A stretch of DNA of 64,000 nucleotides, from positions 571,353 to 635,352 of the forward strand of contig JAMFTG010000129.1 of assembly GCA_023974075.1 (NCBI GenBank). The letters run 5' to 3'. The DNA comes from Chaenocephalus aceratus (taxonomy: Eukaryota > Chordata > Actinopteri > Perciformes > Channichthyidae). The notes under the pieces were generated by a model that made no database searches, had not been told where the DNA came from, and saw nothing but the letters and a program-made list of their open reading frames with translations. A program made the translations under genes and the position numbers. The first letter of the stretch is position 1. Each line of letters begins with the position of its first letter. Below, one piece after another: positions 12,301-25,700 of the stretch.

Positions 12301-15300
12301 TGAAGGTAAAACCTTTCAAGACCTTTTTTAAGAGCCTTTCCATACATCTTAAGACCTCATCGCCACTTGGAGTTCTAACCGGTTACCTTGGCGACACACT
12401 TTACCTCACATTGACTATACACAGTATTGATTGTCCTTCCTCCTTATCTTCCAACCATTTGGACGCAGACTTGCATTTCCCCATAACGATGTTGTTTAAC
12501 AACCGGCGTAAACGGACCTTCGCGCGCTATCAAGCAGTGAGCGCGCGACGTCCTGTTCAGATGACGTCAAAACCCAACGGGATGCCAGAAATAAACTCCA
12601 CAGAATCACACGACACACCTACACCATGATTACATTCAGGCAGACTGTAGAACACAACCTCTTTGGACCATTTAGATACTTATTGAACACAAGCTACAAA
12701 ATGTAATACCTTGGAAAATGCCGTTTAATACTTTTTAATAGCCTTAATTTTCGCTAAATTGATTTATCAACTTGTAATACTTTTTAGGACCCCGCGGACC
12801 CCCTGACGTCGTGTGAATTCTCCGGCCGAAGCTCCAAATAAACCGTCAGTGTTTGCCATCAAAGCTCCAGCTCTCCTCGTGTCTCTCTGAGTCCTGACTC
12901 TCTATTGCGTCAGACGTTTCCCCCACAGGTAGGACAACATTTTGCAGGCTTGTCTCGATGCAGTTAAAAAATAGAATTGAATAAAAAAAAAATGTTTTGA
13001 CAAAAGCAGCAAAGAAAACAAAAACAAAAGACTAAATTAAATGTTTCTCTTTGAAGGGGTAAAGGTGTGTGTGTCACATGCATTGGTGTGTGTGTCTATG
13101 TGTGTATTGATCCATAATAAATTACAAATATTATTACTCAACGAGGGAGAAAACTGAAATAAATGCATACTTACACTTTTATCTTTTTTCCTCCGCTTCT
13201 TCCTCGTTTTAGCAGGCTGGAAAACACAGAGGAAAAGCATGAATACGTTTTCATTCACAATATGACTAATACTCTAATTTATAATAAGGGTCGGTGTTTG
13301 CACCTTGGCGGGCTCGGCCTCCTCCTTCTTCATCTCTCCTCGGATGAATCCGTCCAGCACCGACTGGAAGAGGTTCACCACCAGCTGGACCTCTCCTTTC
13401 TGCCCCTCCCCCGCCAGGTGGATCACTTTGTTCTGGTAGCCCGACATCAGGCCTTTGTAGCCAATGGTGTGTCTCTGGAGGAGATCAGGGGACAGGAGAG
13501 AGGGTGAGGAAGAGGAGAGGAGGAAGAACTTTGACCAGTATGTGTTTCAGGGATAGTTTGGACTAGGGCTGCACGATATATCGTGTCGTGACGATAATCG
13601 CGATATGCGCAATACTTAACATCGCAGGACGTGCGATTTAAAAAATTGTTTTAAGACGTGCGATATTAAGTAGGCAAATTAACTCAAACACGTCATGTTA
13701 CAATTATTTTGCTGCTTGCTACAAAAGGAAAACTTGCGTGGCTCTCATGTCAGGGGTACTTGAGTGAGTGACAGCAAACCACCGATCACAATCAAATCTC
13801 CAAAGCAAAGGGACCCGGAGATTAAAGGGCAGTTCGGCGCTGCTAACCGAGCTAGCTCAGCTTGTTGCTCTGATAACTTAAGATCCAGACGTCCGTGACT
13901 AAAATCCTTCATCCGGTTAAATATAGTTAGAAAATACCAATTGTAGAGAATTAAAGTTCAAGAAAGGATGCTTTGCGACAAAAAAAAGGTCTTCAATTCC
14001 TGTATTGTTTCATATCGCAGGGGAAAAAAATCGCAATGTCAGTTTTTTCCAATATCGTGCAGCCCTAGTTTGGATGTTGGTCGTATGAGGTGTTTAACAC
14101 ACACAGTGCATTACATACGCTACAAGTTGTTTGTAAAGCCACCAGTTTTGAGAAGGAGACAGGACAGAAACTAAACAATTAATGTACTAAAAGGCCCCTT
14201 CTAAAATGACATATAAGTTTATGTTATATTTTGAATGGTTTTCCCCCTTTGCTTCGGCGTCAGACAGCTCGTATGAGAGGGGAGGTAAAGCCTTTATCTC
14301 TCCTTTAAGCCCCAGACTCCATTGAGCAAAGAGTCATTTTAACCTCACAGAACATCGGAAGTTGCTGGTGTCACACTGCCTTGCTTGGGAAGATTTTTGT
14401 GTTACTGTGTGACTTAAATGATGCCTTTTAGTCTCCCTATAAGACAAACACACAATATGTTTGAGGCAGCGTAGACCAGCAACTGCATGGTAGAATAAAA
14501 CATTTTGTGAAAGGAGTCTGGTGGCTTTGTAGAGACAGCTTTTCATCTCCATCGGAAATAGCGGTAAAAGTATTGTAAATGTAAGTGTTGACTAAAACTG
14601 ATTTGCTCCTGCCACCGTCCACAGCCGTACATGGCTTAGCTTCTTGCTACCGTCTGTTTCTCTAAACCTGGGGAGTTCTAACCAACATCTACTGTAGGAA
14701 CTCGGTAACTCAATCGACGCCCTTCAAAACACCCACATAATAAATCCCTTTAAGTGTGTGTGATGCTCCTGCAGACACTCACAGGGAGAGAGTACATGGC
14801 TTTGATGGTCTCTCTGAACTGCATGGTGGCCGTAACAAAGATGGCCTCCGTGGCTGACAGCGACTTCCCCCTGGAGCGGAAATCATTCACCTGTAAAAGA
14901 GAGAACAAGCACACAAATAGTTGTATGGGTTAATACGATTAAGTTATTATTGAAGTGACTGTTATTTTGTATATATCGATTGTTGTGTTTTTATCAATGT
15001 GTCTGTTTATTGTGTATATATAGGATATACATATTTTATACATATTTACATTTTTGAATTCGGGATTGTGAGAAACGGTATTTCTATCTCTACACACAAA
15101 CTGAAAGATTGACAATAAAGTTGACTTTGAAACGTCTTGCTTCGATAAGCTTAAATGGTGTTGTTTTCACCCACCTGGTTGCCCAGGAACTCGTCGAGGT
15201 GCCGCAGCTCGTTGGCGTTGGTGATCTCTCGGTCCAGCGAGGCGTTCCACTGCTCGGAGACTCTGGTGGCGCGGCTGATCTTAATGGTGGGGTTTCTGCC

Positions 15301-18300
15301 CAAACCTTTTACAGAGCGCTCTCCATGAGGCTGGGAGAGGGGCCGGGAGGGAGGGCCGGATGATTGGGCTGAAAGGGAGGGAGAGTCTTTTCATACTGGC
15401 TTTTGTCTCTACTTGAAATGTGTGTGATGCGTCTGTTCCTTACAGGACTCCACGCGGTCTGTGTTTTGTTTTTATGTTGACCTTAAATGTCTGCCTCATT
15501 ATTGCATTCATGTTTCTGTGGTCTTAAATTTGAATTTTTGTTCTTACTTGTGAAGCACTTTGTGAATTATATTTCTGTGAAAGGTGCTATAATAAATACA
15601 ATTATTATTCATTTCACTATATTTAACTTTTGTACTATAATGACTCAAATGTTACCCTTTTTAATTGTTGGACTTGGTTTGTCCATGAATGCACTACACA
15701 CAAATCGTATTTCTTTACATGCAGTAGGTAGTAGGTAGTACTAGGAGTTGTTAGTAGAACAAAGAAAAAAATGTTTACGTCTAAATCTGAAAGCATTTAT
15801 TTTTTTGTCCATGAAATACAAAAATTATTAAAAAAGTAAGTAAACAAAAACATATAACCTACTTAAAGAAATAATAGAAGTTATAAAAAAACAGCCCAAA
15901 TAATTATAATTAATAAAAGTATGACTATGAATTCATATCAAATATTTCCCCCTTGGTAGAGCACCTTGAGATGTTGTTGTCTTTAAAGTATGCTTTTTAA
16001 ATTAAATGCATTGTTGCAATATGTCCCACCCCCTCCAGGACACCCTGTCCTCACTGTGCAGCTCCTTCAGTGATATATATATATATATATATATATACCG
16101 TACTTTTCGGACTATAAGCCGCAGCAGCTAAATTGTCCGTCTGTCTTGCTCTCGTTCTGTCTCTCGGTTCCACTTTTACTTTGGCGCTACCTGTCTCACT
16201 CTTTTCCGGCCTCCAGCTTTTCCTGCTGGAGCCCGCCGCTTAAAGGTGGCGGGCGCGGACCGGTCATAGAGCCCGTAGAGTTAAAGGTGGTTAATGTTAC
16301 CTGTAAAATCCATAGATTTAGGAGGTTCCCTAGTGGCCGTTAGCTGTACAAAAAAAAATGGGGGGAAAAGTCGCGGCTTATAGTCCGAAAAGTACGGTAT
16401 ATAGATGCCGTTAATAACTGTGTAATATATATCTGGCTGCTAAATCCTAAGAACTGTTACAGGATGTGTATTTTTTTTTAAATTGTGTAACTTTTTATTT
16501 TTTATTATATGTTTTATTACATCATAACTTAGAACTTTTTTTTAATGCATGTCACATATTTAACATATGTAACATTAAGCTGTCTGTGGCTCTTTTTCCT
16601 GCTGTAACGACGCACATGTCCCCTCCGTAGGACTAATAAAGGTATTCTGGTTCTACTAATCATCGCATGGAGGAGAAGGTGAGTGCATCCTACTAAGAAT
16701 ACTTCCCCCTTAACAAGAATAACTCTAATGCTGAATGTAAAGTGTGCATTAGCCCCGTGGAGGGAACAGACCCAGAGGAGTTAGTGTTGCTCTGAGCGTG
16801 ATCTGCACGGGTCGGTGTTGTCTCAGAAAACACACAGCGGGGTTAGTTTAGTCCTGAGAACATTAGAGATAACACACCTGTGTTTTCTTTACAAATCTCA
16901 CTCTACGAGGTGCGATGGAAGTGGACCGCTATCGCTGAAAGTGATCCCACTCTACACTCTTCCATAAGTGGGTCAAAAAGGACCCGTATTAGAATAATGT
17001 GTTTTTATGCCATTTTTGTCATTTTAGTTCAGAAAAATCACTTGTATAATAATCTAATCAAGTTTTATTTATAAAGCACATTTATAAATGATTTTTGGTG
17101 GAGCCAAAGTGCTGTACATATAATAAACATAGCCTACAGTAGAGACACTTTACAGCAAAAACAACGGCACAGATTGTTCAGAATATCAGTATGAGAAAAA
17201 CGACACCCTCTGTCCTTAGACCCTCTGTCCTTAGACCCTCTGTCCTTAGACCCTCTGTCCTTAGACCCTCTGTCCTTAGGCCCTCTATCCTTAGACCCTC
17301 TGTCCTTAGACCCTCTGTCCTTAGACCCTCTGTCCTTAGACCCTCTGTCCTTAGACCCTCACATCGTACAAGGAAACACTTCCAGAGAAAACCCACAGTT
17401 TAAAGGGAACATGGGAGAAACCTCAGGGAGAGCAACAGAGGAGGGATCCCTCTCCCAGGACGGACAGACGTGCAATAGATGCCGTGTGTAAATCCAAGAG
17501 ATAATACATTTACAACATATATAATATTTAGTATTATATTTTGGTTCACACAAGAAATATTTTATATTTAATTTTTCACTATTTAGAATTTTAGACGTTT
17601 TTTTTTACATTTTGAAAAAAACCGTTTTGAACATATCGATGAAAAGATTTCCGCTATTCTGAGACCCTCACAGTATTCCAGTCCCTTTTCAAAACTCATC
17701 TCTTCTCCTCTTGTCTACTCATAGCCCACCCCCCATCAATCCATGCCGGTTGATCAAGTTTGATAGTCCTACACCCCCCACCCTAACCTTCCCTCATATT
17801 GTAAAGCGATTTTGAGTCCTTGAAAAGCCCTATACAAATATAATGTATTGTTATGATTATTATTATACTGACAGGTATCAGATCTTGCTGTGTACAATAA
17901 TGTTCCTGAGAGGTGTTACAGTGAATGTATTCCTGACTGCCACAGGTGATAAGAATCAAAGGTTCCCATAGGAAATGCATGCGGGTCATTTTTGACCCAC
18001 TTATGGAAGCTTGGGGTAGTAATACAAAAACTACAATTTCTTAAAATGTAAATTTAAAATGTAAATTTAAATGATATCCAAAACATGTTTTTTGAGGAAA
18101 AGCTGGACAAATGATAAAAAAATAATACTTCAAGAAAACCACCTCACCAGGTTCAAAAAGACCCACTTATGCATCTCAGGGTTAAAGTCATGGTTCTAGG
18201 TATGGATGATCTTTTACTCCTTTTTAGGTCCAGTAAATCCTATATTTATTCTCAAACTGAAGTGGACAACTTTTAATATTTACCTTCCCCTCCTGATGGC

Positions 18301-21300
18301 CTCTCGTTGAGAATCTGAGCCAGAGTCAGCTCTCCGTTGTCTGGAGTCTGAGCCTCTTTGCGCTTCTTCAAAATCTTGCTGAAGAAACCACCGGACCTGC
18401 AAACAAACAGACATCCGTCAAGAAAATCCCTTTTATCGTTTAATAGCAACAAGAAAACATATCATTGAAGCCCTACTATATATAGACTTAAGATCCTGTG
18501 TGTTTTCAAAGTGCCACATGTTCATCTCTGCTCCATCAGTTTCACCATAACTACAAAACAAATGGAAAACAAAGCGCTGGACCAGATGCCAAATGACTGA
18601 CTCTTAAGGGTTCATTTCTTTCTGTTGGATGAATCTGTTCGGAGTAAAGTCAGCTGTGAGGAATTTCCGGTTGTGATAAGCAACACCAAAGACGGAGCGG
18701 AGGACACAAGTTTCAGAGTTTATCAGGAACAGTCTGACGAGAGCTGACGTAATGGATTGAAGTGAGGAAGACTTCCTTCTACTGCTCATCTCTACTAATA
18801 CTGGAGACATACTGGGTTTATGGAACGGAGCAGAGCGGGAATATTTGGCAAACTGGTTATATCCTCTAGGTCAGGGGTTCTCAACCGGTCAGGCTTCGGG
18901 ACCCACTTTTTCCTTTGTCAATAGATCGCGACCCGACATTTTTAACCACTCAAATCTATTCAACAAAAAATCGTGCTGTAATATATATATACGCTTTTCA
19001 GCATACAAGATTAATGAAAGTGAAGTACAGTGCATACATCCCTTCCCAGAACTAAAGAATGCTTTAGTAAGATGATGGAATCAAAGCTGAACTGGATGAC
19101 ATAAAAAGGCACACGTGCTTAAAACCCAACCCCAGAAGGGGGGGTCTGATTTTTAGAAATACTAACAAACTACGCATTCTGGTACTCTGAGAAGAAAATA
19201 AATACATCTATCACTACCCGACATATTAATAATATTTTATGCCATTGTTTGTGTTTCACTTAGTTCTGAAGCTGAACTTGCTGCTCCTCTCAGAGAGAAG
19301 AGCAAAGAGGAGAGAGTCTGTGTGACTAACTTTAAATTGTGGGTAAGGGTAGATAGCCCCCATTGTTCTGTGACCTGTCAGTCATCAGACCGGGCGTCAT
19401 ATTTCATTACGTGTTCATTTTTATATGAAGTTGTACCCATGGATGTATAAAGAGTAGTTCTACCGCAAAGTTATTCTCCGTGGGGACTTCCGGCACAATC
19501 TTGATTCTGATTGGCCAGAAGACTAGAAAAAACATCAGCGAAGATGTTTTATTGAGAAGATGATCACTACGTGACAGAAGTTTTCAAAACCGTTTATGGT
19601 CTCCGGTACTTCCAGTCCAACGCCGACTGCATGCCCAGCGGTAGAAAATCGGGCCTTCAAAATAAAAGTTAAAAGAAATTCTTTTTTTCTTCACTCACAC
19701 ATCTGCGACCCACTCGAAACGGGTCCGCGACCCACCAGTTGAGAACCACTGCTCTAGTGTACTCATATTATTTATAAAAGTGCCATTACTGGTCTGAAAT
19801 GTTTCATATTTGTCTATAGTGTCTACATTATTATGTCATCTATAGTATTATACAACTGTTCATAGTGTTTATACCCATTCACACTGTTTGTAATGTATTT
19901 TACTTTTTCATATTTTCATATTTTCACATTATGTATACATTACACTTTACTAGAGTTTTAATTATTGCATGGTTAGAAAAGTCATTGTTATTTTAACTGT
20001 AAAAATGGCACTCGGATTAAATTGAATACCAACTTGACTTCATTATTTCACCTTCCTGGTCTGTATGACCGTTTTTAGAAGGATTCATAATCCCACTTTC
20101 CATGTTTAAACATTTCTAAGACTCTTGAAAAACATATTTAAGAAATGTTAACACTAATTTAAGCGCCATTTTTAGATGAATGAATTCAATGCTTTTTTAG
20201 TGATCTAAATTAATCTTGAGTAACAAATTATCTAGCACAAACATGTCAGAAATCAAAAGTGTGAGTGTGCTTTTTTTGAGTGCTAGCACTGTAGGTCAAG
20301 TAATACCATATCCCGATAAGAAAACATTAGAAAAACTGAATAAGTAAAAAGAAATGTCTCAGTTTTTGATTCTGGCTCATTGTGCTGTGTTTAACTCATC
20401 ACATCAACTTCCTTGTTAAGACACATGTACATGCCAAAGTGTTTAACAGTGAAGTTAGTTCAGTACTTGTCTGGTGTCGAGGGGAAGGAGTGTGTGGAGT
20501 CTGAACTGTCCTGGTGTTTCCGTCTGAAGGAGCTTCCCTTCGAGCCGTCAGTCAGGCTTTCTGAGGGGGAAATCAACTGCAAACAAAGACATAGTTTTAG
20601 ATGATAATCCACAATAACTGGACCAGAAACTAAGAATGTCATTTTTCCAGCAAATTAGTATTTCAAATACCTCTCTGGCTGAAAAAGCACCAGCTCCTTC
20701 GGTTCCTGGAGACACACTGTCGAATGATGAGGAGACTGTTTCACGCCTGGAAGAATAGGCAGGTAAAATATGAGATAAATACATATTAAAACAAAGAAAT
20801 CGCATAACGGTTAATGTAGGGCTGCTCGATTATGGCAAAAATCATAATCTCGATTATTTGGGTCAATAATTGTAATTGCGATTATTAAATGCGATTATTC
20901 AATTTGAAAACATCCATTTATTGGAGAAATAAATGTTGAACAGTTGATTACTCTGAACTTTAAGAATAATTCAACTGAAAAAAAACAAAAAAGATTATTT
21001 AAAAAAAAATAAAAAACAAGTAATAATAATAATAAAAAAATAATTAAGTTGTTTTCGTAATCGTTGCAAGCTATAATCGTCATGGCGATTAAAATATGAT
21101 TAATTGAGCAGCCCTAGATTAATGCCAAATAACAGAGAGCACAATATCTGTTTAAAGGCTAACGTGTTAAAATATCATTTTTAATAAAGTATTTTGGAGC
21201 TGCACAGATTTACTGGCCTAAAAATGGTGAGTGGGCTGCTCAATTAATCGTATTTTAATCGCGATTACGATTATGGCTTGCAACGATTACTAAAACAACG

Positions 21301-22706
21301 TAATCGAAATAAAACGATTATTTTTTTATTACTTTTTTTTTTTTTTAAATTACTTTTTTTTTTTTTCAGTTGAATTAAACTTAAAGTTCGGGGTAATAAA
21401 CTGTTAAAACATACTGTTCACATTTTTTTTCTCCAATAAATGGATGTTTTCAAAGTCAATGAATAATCGCATTTAATAATCGCAATTACAATTATTGACC
21501 CAAATAATCGAGATTATGATTTTTGCCATAATCGAGCAGCCCGACTACAGACTTAAAGAAACGTTTGTTTGGGCCAGAACCCCTGGGAACACACACTATG
21601 ATCATTTTTGATATATTTTAAAATACAACATTAGATTGAATGCTTAGTGATGAAGACGTACAGAAGTTGTTTCTTCGTCCTCTCCTCTCTTTTAGGAGGA
21701 GGACTGGCTCCCTCAGGGTTCTCCCCCTCGCTCCTCCTCCACTTCTCCGGCTTCTCCTTGAACCCTCCGGGACGTCGCTGTAAACTCGACGATCCGACGG
21801 CGTCTCCAACACCGTTCCTGTCGGGCGGGGAGTCGGCGGCCATTTGCAGGGGTAAAGAGGAGGGGCGGACCAGAGGAGGAGGAGGCGACGCTTTGGCCTC
21901 CTTCTTCCCTCCCTTCTCCTCCTCCTTCATCTTCCAGGCCACGAAGGTGTACTGGTCCAGCTCCTTGCTGTCCGCTCGCTCCTTTAGCTCCTTGCTCTTG
22001 CTCTTGGGAGGAGAGCTTTGATCCTTGCTGCTGATCACGGTGGAGGAGGAAGAGGAGGCGGCTCGCTCGGTCTCTCTCTGGTTGTGCTCCAGGCCTCTGC
22101 GCCTCCTCTGCTCTCTCTTCTCCTGGCTCTTGGACGTCTGGGCTCGGTTTAAAGCCGGCGCTCTGGATCTCTTTTGTTCGGCGCTCGCAGGTGTGGAGGC
22201 AGTCTGTTGGTCTCCTTCTCCTGGAGGAGCAGGAGTAAGTCCTGACTCCTCCTCCTCCTTCTCCTCCTCCTGCTGGGGTCCAGCCTCAGCTAAGGTACCG
22301 TTGGTCTCCTCCTCCTCCTCTTCAGTGTCCTCTGTGAACAGCTCTATGTCCGGGTCCTTCCTCGTTTGAGGCTCCTCCTCCTCCAGTCTTTTCTCCTCTT
22401 CTTCTCTCTGTTTCTCTGCCTCCTCTGCTCTCCTCCTCGCTTCCTCCTCTTCTGCCTTCCTCCTTGCTTCTTCTTCCTCTTCCATCCTCCTCTTCTCTTC
22501 TTCCTCCTCTGCTCTTCTCCTCGCCTCCTCCTCTTCTTCCCTCCTTCTTCTTTCCTCCTCTTCTGCTCTTATCTGAGCTTCTTTTTCATCGTCCTCCTTT
22601 TTCTGCTTCTCCTCACGCATGGAGTGGCACCTGTAACACAACAGACATTAGACCATCATCTGCTTACTAAGAAGATACTATTGTGTGCGTGCGTGTGTGT
22701 GTGTGT

Positions 22707-22747
<41 letters not shown>

Positions 22748-25700
22748 ATAAAAGGAATATAAAATGAACACTATTGGATTTGAATACCAAACAAAGCAAA
22801 TAGAGCAAAAAAAAATTGTGATCGGTGTGCCGACGATCGTGAATTGTCAACGGGGGGGGGGGGGGGGGGGGGAGCCTCACTGGACCTCTTTCCCCTTTCA
22901 GCGCAACTTACGTGATGCCGTTTAAACCAAGCCCCCAGGAAGTGCGCCGGACTCTGAGGAAAATATTCGTTGTGGCCAAACGGCGGTACTACACTTCCGC
23001 ATCAGTCGCTGGGCCCGGAAACACTTTTTCCCATTGACTAACATCGGGAAAGAGACGTCTGTAAATCGTTGGATAATTTTTTTTAAACTAAACAAACTAC
23101 CCAGTATGAACGTTTGTATAGCCCTTATTAAAAACATTCGGTCCTCAAGTTGTAAAATGTGCTAATAACGTTATTCTGAGAGTTATTTTCCTCGGATCTA
23201 ACCCACGGGACCGCGCCTCCCGGCACGTTCATGTGACGTGTTCAGTACTACATGAGTTTTACCTTTACCCATGGATGCACTATAAGATTATATGATTACT
23301 TTCGTGACGTTTCGCTCTCTCAAAAGTTGGGCCATTTTGTCTTCAAGCGCCAATGAGCAACTCTCATAGGAACGAACGAGGCCCCGCCTCCCACGCTGTA
23401 TCCAGTTCTTATTATACATCCATGGTTTAAATACATTTAAATAATTGGTTTTAAACGGCGTAATAATAATGACGACCGTCCGTTCTGTGATTCTCCAGAA
23501 CACACCCGTGTAGGATATTCTTTTCGATGAGAGATGAGCAGATCGCCACTGGGCTCTCAACTAAAGACACAGCCACGCAAAGACTGCGGCATTTGGACAG
23601 CTTCTTATGGGTAGCCTACTGTAATGTGTGAAGTGCTGCCGGCGCGCTCCGGCAGCACTTCACCTCTGATCGTTTCACCACGGAGGAAAGCAGCAGCAAG
23701 TCGACTGGAGTTAAAGAAAGCGGGGCCTAGAAGTTATCCGTCTGCGCTGCGCTGCGTGCATGGCTTCCTTCTGCTGGTAACGGGAGACGCGCTCTGCCGG
23801 CGGTCTCGTTCAGGATCCGAAAGTACAATTTAAATATTTTGCACACGTATTCCTATAGTGTGCCACTGGTTGCCACTGGTTACGGTACCGCGTGCCTAGG
23901 GTTGCCGACCCCTGAAATCGAGCTTCACTGTGGTAAATCACGGCAATCCCTCGATGCCAAATCTCATTTGAAACATCTTGTATGCTTCACTTGAATCAGG
24001 ACTTTTCGCACTGTTTAACTTTTTGCAGATAAAGTAATGACCCACTGACTTCAGGAACTTGGTGCTCTTGGCTGAGCACTTGGTTTGCCAATGACAAGGA
24101 CGGAATAAAAAAAGACTCGCTGACAGAATTGACACGATTCTGAACTAGACATGTGTTTAGATGCTGTCTTCAGTGACCTCTCTCAGGTTGGGTTACCTCC
24201 TGCGTGCCGAGTGTCCTCGGACCAGAGCTTGTATTTTGGTGACTCTCTGTCTCTGGCGCTCGTTCTCCGCTCTCTGTCGGTGTCCTCTCCACACGGCCTG
24301 GATCAGAGAGGCCGCGCGGCGCCGCTGCTCCTCTCTGCAGAACCTGCGCCACGCACGCTATCAGGAGACAGGACACAGTCAGCAAGGCAAGTTTATTTAT
24401 AACACCTTTCAACACAAGGCAATTCAAAGTGCTTTACAAAAATGAAAGACATTAAGAGCTTTAAAGGTCCCCTATTATACTGTTCTTCATCGTTATATCA
24501 CAGGTCTCAGATATATCCAGAGCCTGTCTCTGATTGGCTGAAACACCAAACAGATCATTGCATTACCCATAATCCCCTCTGTTTCAGCCCTGTTTCCAAA
24601 GTGCTGATTCTCTGTCTGTTACTTTAGATGAAAATAAGGAGCCCCTCCCCACGCCCCTCTGAGAGACATTTGGTTACAAAGAACTCAATGGAGCTCTAGA
24701 GGAGATTCAGGTGATAAGGGGGGGGGTACCTTTTTGCTGATTGGCTAATGGTTACACAAGACAAAACATCGTTATGACATCATAAAGTGGCCAAAATCTG
24801 ATCAGCTCATTTTCAGACAGGTTTTTATAGAAATGCATCAAAAAGAGAGAGAATCTTTGTTCCTGAAACTTTCAGAGTCTCTTTCCACAGAGGGGACACA
24901 TGTTGATGTAGAAGAGACATGAAGAAGAGGGGACACATGTTGATGTAGAAGAGACGTGAAGAAGAGGGGACACATGTTGATGTAGAAGAGACATGAAGAA
25001 GAGGGGACACATGTTGATGTAGAAGAGACGTGAAGAAGAGGGGACACATGTTGATGTAGAAGAGACATGAAGAAGAGGGGACACATGTTGATGTAGAAGA
25101 GACATGAAGAAGAGGGGACACATGTTGATGTAGAAGAGACGTGAAGAAGAGGGGACACATGTTGATGTAGAAGAGACATGAAGAAGAGGGGACACATGTT
25201 GATGTAGAAGAGACATGAAGAAGAGGGGACACATGTTGATGTAGAAGAGACATGAAGAAGAGGGGACACATGTTGATGTAGAAGAGGCATGGAGAAGAGG
25301 GGACACATGTTGATGTAGAAGAGACATGGAGAAGAGGGGACACATGTTGATGTAGAAGAGACACGAAGAAGAGGGGACACATGTTGATGTAGAAGAGACA
25401 TGAAGAAGAGGGGACACATGTTGATGTAGAAGAGACGTAAAGAAGAGGGGACACATGTTGATGTAGAAGAGACATGAAGAAGAGGGGACACATGTTGATG
25501 TAGAAGAGACATGAAGAAGAGGGGACACATGTTGATGTGGAAGAGACATGAAGAAGAGGGGACACATGTTGATGTAGAAGAGACATGAAGAAGAGGGGAC
25601 ACATGTTGATGTAGAAGAGACATGAAGAAGAGGGGACACATGTTGATGTAGAGGAGACATGAAGAAGAGGGGACACATGTTGATGTAGAAGAGACATGAA

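Noticed and set aside
20895..21083. Leu/Phe-rich minus ORF like a membrane peptide
   Set aside because: It lies within the AT-rich hAT MITE at 20,817-21,116.
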